From contig JAQUTL010000003.1 of assembly GCA_028709805.1 (NCBI GenBank), positions 62,001-126,000 of the forward strand: 64,000 bases of DNA. Reading direction: 5' to 3'. Made by a program: the position numbers and the translations under genes. The notes under the pieces were generated by a model that did not search any database, was not told where the DNA came from, and was given only the letters and a program-made list of their open reading frames with translations. This DNA comes from Victivallaceae bacterium. Lineage in GTDB: Bacteria; Verrucomicrobiota; Lentisphaeria; Victivallales; Victivallaceae. Below, one piece after another: positions 43,967 through 51,669 of the stretch (within the stretch, counting starts at the first letter, position 1; every line of letters begins with the position of its first letter).

Positions 43967-44188
43967 TTACTTCGTCTGTTCCGTCGTGCAGATCGGCGCG
44001 CCGTTGGCGCACTTCTTCGCGGTTTGCTGCGCGGCGTCATCGGCGGTCGCCGTTGCTTTCTGCTTCTCCTGCGTGCAGCTCTGCTTGGCCTGGCAGGCCG
44101 GTTTGTCACCGGCCAGCGGACAGGAACCGTTTCCACAGCAACCGGCCAGCATCAGCGCTCCGCAAACAACCATCAAACCCTTGAACAT
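43967..44188 (-). CDS. Cysteine-rich small lipoprotein under a Fur box
   Basis: The 73-aa product has a lipoprotein signal ending MLAGC (Cys17). The mature 57 residues contain seven cysteines (17, 18, 23, 32, 38, 60, 67) and many Lys/Gln/Ala. The ribosome binding site is GGAGG. A perfect Fur-type palindrome lies 22 bp upstream of the start codon, just downstream of the predicted -10. No family is recognised. Iron-regulated expression and the cysteines suggest metal binding or redox protection at the envelope; this is inference. Confidence 0.78.
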   Translation of the reverse strand: MFKGLMVVCGALMLAGCCGNGSCPLAGDKPACQAKQSCTQEKQKATATADDAAQQTAKKCANGAPICTTEQTK

Positions 44189-44209
44189 AATAACCTCCGT
44201 GTTTTTCTT

Positions 44210-44224
44210 TGATAATAATTATCA
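44210..44224. promoter_or_regulatory. Fur box (7-1-7 palindrome)
   Basis: TGATAATAATTATCA matches the 7-1-7 Fur consensus TGATAATnATTATCA at every defined position. The symmetry extends three more bases on each side (44207-44227). A further GATAATGAATAATG stretch (44227-44240) adjoins it. Confidence 0.82.
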
Positions 44225-44236
44225 AAGATAATGAAT

Positions 44237-44264
44237 AATGTATCATTTGCCGTTGAAAAGTCAA
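44237..44264 (-). promoter_or_regulatory. Predicted promoter of the Cys-rich lipoprotein gene
   Basis: On the minus strand, -35 TTGACT (44264-44259), 16-bp spacer, -10 TACATT (44242-44237). The expected start near 44230 falls at the edge of the Fur box. Confidence 0.6.
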
Positions 44265-44293
44265 GTATTTTGCTGTAAAAAAATCATTTGAAC

Positions 44294-44321
44294 TTGAAAA
44301 AAGCGTCAAAACGTCTATTTA
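44294..44321 (+). promoter_or_regulatory. Predicted promoter of the GH20 gene
   Basis: -35 TTGAAA (44294-44299), 16-bp spacer, -10 TATTTA (44316-44321), 26 bp before the start codon. Confidence 0.45.
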
Positions 44322-44347
44322 TAGGAAAACCAACCAAAGGAGATGAA

Positions 44348-47086
44348 ATGAAACTGACACCGGTTTTCACAGCGTTGACCATGGCGTTGGCCATGGCGCT
44401 GCCATCGGCGCACGGGCAGCAGGAGAAAGGACTTGCCGCCACAATGAGTCCGGGAAAGGGCTTGACCGTCATCAGCGGTGAGTTCGGTCCGGTATCGGCG
44501 GTATCGCGAATCATCGCGGTGGAGCCGCCGTGGCAGGAGAAATGGTTCTGGAACAATACCACGCCGGTGATCTGCACCGGAGACGGCGCGTCGGCGGTCA
44601 TGCGCGAGGTAAACGCCGACGGCAAATTCAAACTTGAAGAATACTCCGCGCGGATAACCGGCAATCGGGCGGTGATAAAGTTTGCCGGTGAAATGCGCGA
44701 GAACCTGCCGATGGCGATGGAATATTCGGCGCTGCTGATCCCGGATTTTCTGATGGCCGGCGCGAAGTACACCATTACGGCGGCCGACGGCGGGAAAACC
44801 TCCGGAGTGATCCCGGTTGACTGCGGCGCGGCGGACGGCCGCGAAATTCCGTGCGGCGACTCGATAACCCTTTCCGGCCGGTTTGGAACTTTTGTGATTG
44901 ACCGGGTCAAAGGACCGGAACTGAACATGGTTGACCGCCGGGTGGACGCTTTTGAAAAAGAGAGCGGAATCTGGTTCGGCGTTGCGGCTTATCCGGTGAA
45001 GTTCGGCGAGAAGTTTGACAGCGAACTGGTTTTCACCTTTACGCCGAATCCCGATATGGCGTTCACCGGCAAACTCGCCGATATGACCGGCGGCGCGGCG
45101 CTGCCGAAATCCGCGGCGCCGGATTTGGTGACCGCCGGAGTCGAGCTTGGCGAACTTCCGCCGATCACGATTCCGAAGAGCTACGAGAAGCGCGAAGGCA
45201 AATTTGCGGTTCCCGGCGCGATCGAAGTCGCCGGGACTGACGACGCCAGACTCGGCGCCGCCGCTGAAAAATATTTCGGTTCGTCGCTGGCGAAGAGTCC
45301 GCGCACGCTCAAGGTGGTTGTCGGTGAGAAGGCCGGAGAATTTACCGCGCCGGAACAGGCCGAGGGGTATATGATCGACAGTTCCGCCGCCGGGATCGTG
45401 GTGCTTTCCCGCACCGCCCGCGGCGCGTTCTTCGGCCTCCAGACTCTGCGCGACCTGCCGCTGGACGCAAGCTTCAAAATCATCGACTGGCCGGACATGG
45501 CAATGCGCAGCGTCCATCTGCTCGCCGCCAAAGAGACGCCGACCTTCCATAAGTTTCTGGTCGAAGACTATTTCAATCGCGCCAAGCTAAACTGCATTGT
45601 CCTTGAGTGCGAATACGTCCGCTGGGACGCGGCCAAAAACCTCTGGCTGCCGAACACGCTGGACAAGGACGGTCTGCGCGACTTCCTCAAAGTGTGCGAC
45701 GACAACTATATCGAGGTGATTCCGCTGTTCCAGACGCTCGGTCATCTTGAGTGGTTCTTCCAAAACGGCCAGAATCTTGAAATGGCCGAGGACCCCGCCA
45801 CTCCCTACGCCTACAACGTTTCCCATCCCGGCGTTTACCCGGCGATGGACGCGATCCTTGACGAGGTGATCGAGGTGTTCAAGCCGAAATACGTTCATAT
45901 CGGTCATGACGAGATTGACATGATCGGCCGGTTCCCGTATCAGCCGGAAAACGTGAAGCGCGGTCTGGTTGATGTGGTTTACTCCGACATCATGCACTAT
46001 TACGATTATCTCAAGAAGCGCGGCATCGGCGTGATGATGTGGCATGACATGATCGTCACTAAAACCGAGTGCCCGTACAACGGTTCCGGCATGCGCCAGG
46101 CCGACCTCACCGACTTCCGCGCCAAGCTGCCCAAGGACATCTTCATTGCCGACTGGCAGTACTCCGGGTCGCCGCGTTTCGCTGAATTTCCGGACGTGAA
46201 ACTTCTGCTGGACGAAGGTTATCCGGTCGTCGGCTGCACATGGTATGAGGCCGACAACGTTGAGAACTTCGCCAAGGCGGTGAAAAAGTACAACGCCGCC
46301 GGTTTGATGGGGACTACCTGGACCGGATATTTCGCCGGCTGGGAGTCGTTCGACAAATACTTCTACCAGCTTGCTCCCTATCTGCGTATCGGCGCCTGGA
46401 GCTGGAACACGACCGATGAAAACAAGCGGATCAACGGCGACTTCCACCGTCTGCTCTCCGACATGCTCTACCGCGACAGAGTGTTCCCGCGCGACGACGG
46501 GGCCGCGTCCGGCGAGACCGTCGATCTCAGCGGCGCCGCCAATCTGACGATCGCGGCCGACAACGATCCGTTCCTGACCGGCGACGACTTCGGCATCACC
46601 ACAATGGAACCCGGATTCAAGGCCGGAGCGACGGTGCGGGTGGGCCGGGTCGAGTTCAAACTCCCGGAACGCGACGGCAAACTGGCCGCGATCGCACTCC
46701 GCAGCAAGCAGAACCGCATCCATCCGGACGGCGTGACGCTGAAAATCGACGACACCGCGAGCAAGATTTTCCTGCTCAATACGGTGATCGGCGCCATTCC
46801 TCCTGTTCCCGAACAGGTGGTGGCTATGGTAAAGATGAACTATTCCGACGGCTCGTCGATGGGGGTTCCGCTGGTATTCGGCTGGAACATCGGCACGCTT
46901 GACACGCAGGGCAGCTCCAGCAAGGAGTTGAACGCCGCGCGGCGGTTTGACTTCGGCGGCCGCACCGACCGCAGCATCTGGTACACCGAAATTGTGAATC
47001 CGGCACCGGAGAAGGAGATCGTCTCGATCTCGATTGACGGAACCGGCACACCCTACTATCTGTTCGGACTCAGTCTTCAGAAGTAG
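44348..47086 (+). CDS. Secreted GH20-family beta-N-acetylhexosaminidase-like enzyme
   Basis: The 912-aa protein starts with a signal peptide (KLTPVFTALTMALAMALPSAHG). About 250 residues form an N-terminal region, then a GH20b-like domain (about 275-370) and the GH20 TIM barrel. The catalytic Asp-Glu pair is in HIGHDEIDM at residues 521-522; Asp assists the acetamido group and Glu is the acid. A C-terminal beta domain of about 200 residues follows. The enzyme should release terminal GlcNAc or GalNAc from host or microbial glycans. AAAGGAGATG precedes the ATG; an earlier in-frame ATG at 44288 lies in the promoter region. A strong terminator follows. Confidence 0.88.
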   Translation: MKLTPVFTALTMALAMALPSAHGQQEKGLAATMSPGKGLTVISGEFGPVSAVSRIIAVEPPWQEKWFWNNTTPVICTGDGASAVMREVNADGKFKLEEYSARITGNRAVIKFAGEMRENLPMAMEYSALLIPDFLMAGAKYTITAADGGKTSGVIPVDCGAADGREIPCGDSITLSGRFGTFVIDRVKGPELNMVDRRVDAFEKESGIWFGVAAYPVKFGEKFDSELVFTFTPNPDMAFTGKLADMTGGAALPKSAAPDLVTAGVELGELPPITIPKSYEKREGKFAVPGAIEVAGTDDARLGAAAEKYFGSSLAKSPRTLKVVVGEKAGEFTAPEQAEGYMIDSSAAGIVVLSRTARGAFFGLQTLRDLPLDASFKIIDWPDMAMRSVHLLAAKETPTFHKFLVEDYFNRAKLNCIVLECEYVRWDAAKNLWLPNTLDKDGLRDFLKVCDDNYIEVIPLFQTLGHLEWFFQNGQNLEMAEDPATPYAYNVSHPGVYPAMDAILDEVIEVFKPKYVHIGHDEIDMIGRFPYQPENVKRGLVDVVYSDIMHYYDYLKKRGIGVMMWHDMIVTKTECPYNGSGMRQADLTDFRAKLPKDIFIADWQYSGSPRFAEFPDVKLLLDEGYPVVGCTWYEADNVENFAKAVKKYNAAGLMGTTWTGYFAGWESFDKYFYQLAPYLRIGAWSWNTTDENKRINGDFHRLLSDMLYRDRVFPRDDGAASGETVDLSGAANLTIAADNDPFLTGDDFGITTMEPGFKAGATVRVGRVEFKLPERDGKLAAIALRSKQNRIHPDGVTLKIDDTASKIFLLNTVIGAIPPVPEQVVAMVKMNYSDGSSMGVPLVFGWNIGTLDTQGSSSKELNAARRFDFGGRTDRSIWYTEIVNPAPEKEIVSISIDGTGTPYYLFGLSLQK

Positions 47087-47104
47087 CGGTTAAACGCAGG
47101 GTGG

Positions 47105-47158
47105 CGACCCGTCTGTTTCCGGCCGCGTCAGGCGGCGGAGCGGACGGGTCGTTTTTTT
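47105..47158 (+). terminator. Rho-independent terminator of the GH20 gene
   Basis: Outer stem CGACCCGTC/GACGGGTCG (47105-47113 and 47143-47151) with an inner GC-rich hairpin and a seven-T run (47152-47158). Confidence 0.88.
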
Positions 47159-47260
47159 ATGTTTTCCGGGAATTCACATTATATGAAAACAGTGATATTT
47201 TTTGACTGAATATTACTATCTTCAACTTTTTGCGAGGCGGTAGTCAAGGCGGTTTTGATG

Positions 47261-47304
47261 AAAAACGGCGCCGGACAGCGGGGGGATCCCCGGTTCCGGC
47301 GCCG
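47261..47304 (-). terminator. Rho-independent terminator of the Pmp-like adhesin gene
   Basis: On the minus strand, a perfect 9-bp stem CGGCGCCGG/CCGGCGCCG (47304-47296 with 47274-47266) followed by five Ts. Confidence 0.85.
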
Positions 47305-47315
47305 GATGTCTGTCA

Positions 47316-50300
47316 TCAGGCGATCAGGGATAGAACGCCGTTTTTTACCTCCGCCGAATAGCCGCTTACTCCGGAGCCGTAATCAAAGGCGCATAAAAGA
47401 GCGTCATTCTTATAGACTTCGATTTTCAGGCCGTCGAGTGTGGAGATGTCGTCCACCGTCATCAGGTCGAATCCGGCGGTGCTGTCGCCGGTTTCAATCT
47501 TCAGCATCCTGTCGCCGTCGGCGAAGACGAATCCGTCGGCAAACGAGCCGTATTCAATCGTCATGGTGTTGAACTCGTAGTTTCCGGAATAGACCACGCT
47601 GCTTGAACCGGCGAACACCGCGGCGTCAAAATTTTCTATATTGGCCGAAAATTCGCCGGAGAAAGCTTTGAATTTAAGTGTGCGGGTTCCCGTGACCGTT
47701 CCGGCGATCATGCCGTCACCGGAAACCGTGCCGACGGTCAGTTTTTCACCGAGACCGGTGAAGGTTACCGTTGACCCGCCGTTGACCGGCGTGCTGCCGC
47801 CCCTGGAATAATAGGACGGATTCGCGCCGCCGCCGTAAATGTTGCCCATGACCGTGACGTTGGCGGCGGTGGTGTCGATGGTGACGGCCGTGGTGCCGGA
47901 AACGACCGAAGTTCCGCCGTTGTAGGCGTAGCCGCCGCCGAACAGGTCGCCGGCCACTGTGGAGTTGCGGACTGTGATATTGACGGATGCCGCCGTCGCC
48001 GTTGATCCGGCGTTCTGCGCCTGTGCGCCGCCGACCACCCGGACAATGTTTGCGCCGTCAATCGTGATATTCACGGCTCCGGCGGTCAGCGTCTGGCCGT
48101 TGTCGGCAACGCCGCCGCCGACGATCCAGGCGGAGTTGCCTTTTCCGGCGGCGATTAGTTTATGATTGTCGGAATGGACGATCCCGCCGACGCTTATTGC
48201 GATGTCATGCACCGCGACGGTTTTTGCGTAAGCCCGCGAACCGCCGTAAATTACGCCGGTATATCCGCCGGATTTTACCGAGAGTTTGATATCGCCGCCG
48301 ACATTGACGTTGTTGCCGCCGCCGTAGATGTTGCAGGTGGAGCTTTCCACCAGCTCAAGCCCGGTGGCGGCATTGCCGGAAACATCGGCGGAGGACGCGG
48401 CGATCAGGCTTCTGACCTTGGTGTTCTGAAGCAGGAGCGAAACATCGCCGGCGGCGTTCGATTTGCCGGTCGCGGTGTCAAGTTTTGCGAGAATGTCCAG
48501 TTTCAATGCGTTGCTGTCATAAGAGTAGGTGTAGGTGAGATTGCCGTTCGTAAACGCGGTTCCGGCCGCAAGGTCAACCATGCTCCCGCCGACCGTCAGC
48601 TTGATTTTCTCCGGCACGGCGTCGCCTTCATTGACTGCCAGAGTGAACCGGCCGCCGACTGCGCCGTCGCCTTTGACAAGCAGATCGACCAAGCCGAGTC
48701 TGGTGTAATCGCTGATGAACGCGTCACCGTCATAACGCACCGCATCCGGTCTGATGGCGACCGTGAATTTGTTTTGCATTGTTTCATAGAGGTTGAGACT
48801 GGTGTTTCCGCTCAGTTCCAGAACGTCGGCGGAGACGTTTCCAGAATACATGAAAACAAACCCGGAGCTGACCGACACCGCCTCCAGCGTTGAAGCTCCG
48901 TAAACATACAGGTCGGCTCCGCTGCAGCGGATGTTGCGGGCGGTCGAGTTGTCGATGCGGATTGAGCCGGACAGCACGTCAAGGTTTTCCGCCGTTCCGT
49001 CGGTTACAGACGTGCCGCCTTCAATTTGAAAGTTTTTAAGCCGACTTATGTAAGTCGGCCACGCGCTTTCGCGGGTGGACGTTTCAAAAAAGCCGCCGTC
49101 TTCGGACATTGCCGTCAGCACCCCGTGGAACAGCGTGCCGCCGGAAGCGACCGTGCCGCCCGATACCGCGACCGCGGGATTTCCGTCATAGGCGAAATCG
49201 CCGCCGGAGGCGATATGCAGATTCTCAAACGTGCAGTCATTTTTTATGGTCAGGCTGCCGCCGCTTTCAATGACGGTGTCTTTCAATACCGATCCCGATC
49301 CGAAATGGAAATTCGGGGTGAAAATATTGCCGAAGCTGGAGCCGATCTTCAAATTCCATGTGTTCATTCGCTCGTCGGCATAAGCGTCGATCAGCGCGTG
49401 ATCGGCCAGAGATCCGGCAATTTCGGAAGAATACACCTTGGTGCCGGTCATCGAATTGGTTGTTTTCAAAAGCGTCATTACCGTCAGGTTCGGGAGGGCG
49501 TCGGCGTAAAAGCTGACATTTTTTGTGGAGCCGGTTTCGTCCAAACTCAAAAATGTGTTGGACAGGACGGTGTTTTCCATGGTTCCGGCGACGGTCACCA
49601 GAGCTTGAGAGATTTTGGAACCGGTCAAGTCGCCGATGAGATATTCCTTTGTCCATGCTTCGCCGTTGAACAACAAATTATCGCCGCCGATGCACAGCTC
49701 GCGTCTTGTTTCATTCCATGCGAGCTTCATGGCGGCGTTCCTGCCTCCGTCCGCCACGCCGATTCCGTATACGACAGCGCCGTTCTCCATTATAAACCCG
49801 ATTGACCGCAGATGCTCCTGAGCAGCCGCCATATCAACAACCGCGCCGGAGTGGATGATGATGTTTTCGGCATTTGTATCTCCAAGGGCCGTAAAATGGA
49901 GCGTGCCTGAAATCTCGCAATTTTTGTAATTGCCTTTGGACAAATGCAATTCGGCGCCGGAACCCAGCTTGATGTTTTCCGCATTCTGAACATTAAGATG
50001 CATGACTGCGGTATTTTCAATCCGGACATCGGCAATGGAGTCGGAAACAACCGACAGCGTTCCGGCCGACACCAGCCAGTTGCCGGTGAATCCGGACACA
50101 TAAGAACAGATCGTCATAGTGCCGTCTCCGGTTTTGACAATGGTTCCGCTGCCGGCAATGGAGTCGGTGTTCGACGGCTGCCCCGGCTCTCCGATGGTCA
50201 AATTACCGCCGATATCGAAGGTCGCGGTTGCGCTGTTCAGATAGAGGAAGCCGCCGGAGTTCGCGGTGTTGCCGGCGTTGGTAATATCTTTACTGACTTT

Positions 50301-50546
50301 ATAAGCAAAGTCACGGTCGGCATAGATCGCGCCGCCCTGAAGACGATATCGCTTGTTCATTTCGGCGGTCGAGGCGTCTTCGCCGTCGATGGCGGTCGAG
50401 TTGCCGGTGAACACGCAGTCACTCAGCGTGACGCTGCCGGAACCGCCGGAAGCAGCAGTGCGCCGCCTTTCGCCGCGGCATAGGCGTATTTGCCGTCCGA
50501 CGAAAAAGTCTGGCTTGAAAGCGCCTTGTTTCCGGAAAAGGAGCAT
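47316..50546 (-). CDS. Pmp-like adhesin, C-terminal open segment
   Basis: This long open frame of up to 1,076 codons resumes the adhesin after the frameshift. Its first 35 residues are out-of-frame sequence; true homology starts near GGSGSVTLSDC. It holds one FTGN and one GGAIY motif, then many Gly/Ser/Ala/Thr-rich beta-strand turns of a beta-helix or autotransporter passenger. It ends VKNGVLSLIA without a barrel-type terminal phenylalanine. There is no ribosome site before the first ATG. Confidence 0.55.
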   Translation of the reverse strand: MLLFRKQGAFKPDFFVGRQIRLCRGERRRTAASGGSGSVTLSDCVFTGNSTAIDGEDASTAEMNKRYRLQGGAIYADRDFAYKVSKDITNAGNTANSGGFLYLNSATATFDIGGNLTIGEPGQPSNTDSIAGSGTIVKTGDGTMTICSYVSGFTGNWLVSAGTLSVVSDSIADVRIENTAVMHLNVQNAENIKLGSGAELHLSKGNYKNCEISGTLHFTALGDTNAENIIIHSGAVVDMAAAQEHLRSIGFIMENGAVVYGIGVADGGRNAAMKLAWNETRRELCIGGDNLLFNGEAWTKEYLIGDLTGSKISQALVTVAGTMENTVLSNTFLSLDETGSTKNVSFYADALPNLTVMTLLKTTNSMTGTKVYSSEIAGSLADHALIDAYADERMNTWNLKIGSSFGNIFTPNFHFGSGSVLKDTVIESGGSLTIKNDCTFENLHIASGGDFAYDGNPAVAVSGGTVASGGTLFHGVLTAMSEDGGFFETSTRESAWPTYISRLKNFQIEGGTSVTDGTAENLDVLSGSIRIDNSTARNIRCSGADLYVYGASTLEAVSVSSGFVFMYSGNVSADVLELSGNTSLNLYETMQNKFTVAIRPDAVRYDGDAFISDYTRLGLVDLLVKGDGAVGGRFTLAVNEGDAVPEKIKLTVGGSMVDLAAGTAFTNGNLTYTYSYDSNALKLDILAKLDTATGKSNAAGDVSLLLQNTKVRSLIAASSADVSGNAATGLELVESSTCNIYGGGNNVNVGGDIKLSVKSGGYTGVIYGGSRAYAKTVAVHDIAISVGGIVHSDNHKLIAAGKGNSAWIVGGGVADNGQTLTAGAVNITIDGANIVRVVGGAQAQNAGSTATAASVNITVRNSTVAGDLFGGGYAYNGGTSVVSGTTAVTIDTTAANVTVMGNIYGGGANPSYYSRGGSTPVNGGSTVTFTGLGEKLTVGTVSGDGMIAGTVTGTRTLKFKAFSGEFSANIENFDAAVFAGSSSVVYSGNYEFNTMTIEYGSFADGFVFADGDRMLKIETGDSTAGFDLMTVDDISTLDGLKIEVYKNDALLCAFDYGSGVSGYSAEVKNGVLSLIA

Positions 50547-51178
50547 TGATTGAGCTCCAGCACGCCATATTCGTTTCTGCCGGAATAGTAAATCGCCCCG
50601 CCGCCGGTATAAGAGAGCTGATCACCGATGTCAAGCGAAACATTGCCGGAAAAAGTACAATGATCAAAAGAAAATAATGTCGAAGCCGTGTTTGTATAGC
50701 ATAAAACCGCGCCGCCGCCCATAAAACTGTCATTACTTGGAGTGTTTTCCGTGCGATTGCCGCTGAAATCCGTCTCGGAAATTCTGAAGTCAACGCTGCC
50801 GGATCCCACATTTGCTCCGATACAGAGCGCTCCGCCGCCATATCCTCCACCAATTGGCGCGGTTTCGGCTATATAGGTGTTATCGCTGAAAGTTGAAGAG
50901 GATATCTCATAAGACATCTGTCCGGTCGTCCGCCACATCTGAATACTCAGCGCGCCGCCTTCGCCAAACAGCGCGCCTTTCACATAGTTGCCGCTGAATG
51001 TGGTGTTGACGATCACCGTCTCCCGGTTTTCGCCGGCAAGCCAGACGGCGCCGCCCATTGCGCTGGCGGAATTGCCGGTGAAAATCGCGTCCTGTATCCG
51101 CAGGCGTTCCATTGAAATTGCCGTAAACGCGCCGCCATTTGAATAATCCGATTCCCCAATGGTGTAGCCGCCGACCAT
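50423..51178 (-). CDS. Pmp-like adhesin, middle open segment
   Basis: This 251-codon stretch is in frame with the N-terminal segment; its first ATG is internal and has no ribosome binding site. It is the densest part of the GGA[ILV]/FxxN repeat field, with motifs such as GGAVW, GGALC, GGAIY and several FSGN. It ends in an out-of-frame tail (LLLPAVPAASR) after the frameshift. It is unlikely to be expressed separately. Confidence 0.5.
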   Translation of the reverse strand: MVGGYTIGESDYSNGGAFTAISMERLRIQDAIFTGNSASAMGGAVWLAGENRETVIVNTTFSGNYVKGALFGEGGALSIQMWRTTGQMSYEISSSTFSDNTYIAETAPIGGGYGGGALCIGANVGSGSVDFRISETDFSGNRTENTPSNDSFMGGGAVLCYTNTASTLFSFDHCTFSGNVSLDIGDQLSYTGGGAIYYSGRNEYGVLELNQCSFSGNKALSSQTFSSDGKYAYAAAKGGALLLPAVPAASR

Positions 51179-51205
51179 ATTCCCGGAAAAGGTGGTTCCG
51201 TATAT

Positions 51206-51478
51206 TTAAAGCGTGCCGCCTGAGGCGTAAAGTGCGCCGCCAAGATAGCCTCTGACGGTGGCGGAGTTGGCGATGAAGCCGCCGCCGTCGATCACGGTGT
51301 CGCAGTCGATAAGATTGACGCAGGCGGAGGCGCCGCCCTGATTGTCCGAAAATTCGGTGTTGTTGAACCCGATCACGCTGCCGCTGCCGTAAAGAATGCC
51401 GTCTGTCAAAATTCCGCCGGAGATGATCTCGCCATTGAAAGTGCGGGATTCATTGAGTATCTCGATTCTTTCAGTCAT
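51206..51478 (-). CDS. Pmp-like adhesin, N-terminal open segment (90 codons)
   Basis: This is the 5' segment of the broken adhesin. AAGGGAA precedes its ATG, so it would be translated as a 90-aa stub ending YASGGTL. It contains FSDN, FIAN and GGALY motifs. It has no signal peptide. Confidence 0.6.
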   Translation of the reverse strand: MTERIEILNESRTFNGEIISGGILTDGILYGSGSVIGFNNTEFSDNQGGASACVNLIDCDTVIDGGGFIANSATVRGYLGGALYASGGTL

Positions 51479-51527
51479 AACACCGTTCCCTTTTGCTATG
51501 TTAAAACAAATCGTTGTCTGCTGCTTT

Positions 51528-51556
51528 AGAATAGCATCATATTTTCAACCCTGCAA
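51528..51556 (-). promoter_or_regulatory. Predicted promoter of the Pmp-like adhesin gene
   Basis: On the minus strand, -35 TTGCAG (51556-51551), 17-bp spacer, -10 TATTCT (51533-51528). The rest of the 191-bp gap is AT-rich with a small CCGTT/AACGG palindrome near 51650 and nothing else I recognise. Confidence 0.4.
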
Positions 51557-51669
51557 GCAACGTCAAAAAAAAGAGAAGAAATCTTTGATGATGAAAATGA
51601 TATGCGTTATCTGCGATATAAGATACTTTTTATAGTGGAAATCTTGCCGTTTAACGGTTTTTATTTTTG

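Larger units (their letters stand above)
47316..51478 (-). pseudogene. Pmp-like beta-helix adhesin gene, interrupted by a stop and a frameshift
   Basis: Three consecutive open segments form one gene of about 1,390 codons on the minus strand. The first (51478-51206) ends at a TAA. The very next codons continue in the same frame (IYGTTFSGNMVGG), so a single substitution, probably AAA to TAA, explains the stop. The second segment ends at 50423 after the frame is lost near 50440-50470; the third resumes one base off with GGSGSVTLSDCVFTGNS. The N-terminal 400 residues carry repeated GGA[ILVF] and F-x-x-N motifs (GGALY, FSGN, FTGN), as in Chlamydia polymorphic membrane proteins. The remainder looks like a right-handed beta-helix. 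No signal peptide or C-terminal autotransporter barrel is evident. The gene has a promoter, ribosome site and terminator, so the decay may be recent or a sequencing error. Confidence 0.8.

Noticed and set aside
51206..51208. TAA as a recoded codon (readthrough) in the adhesin
   Set aside because: No other gene in the window uses internal TAA, and a separate frameshift in the same gene favours mutation or error.
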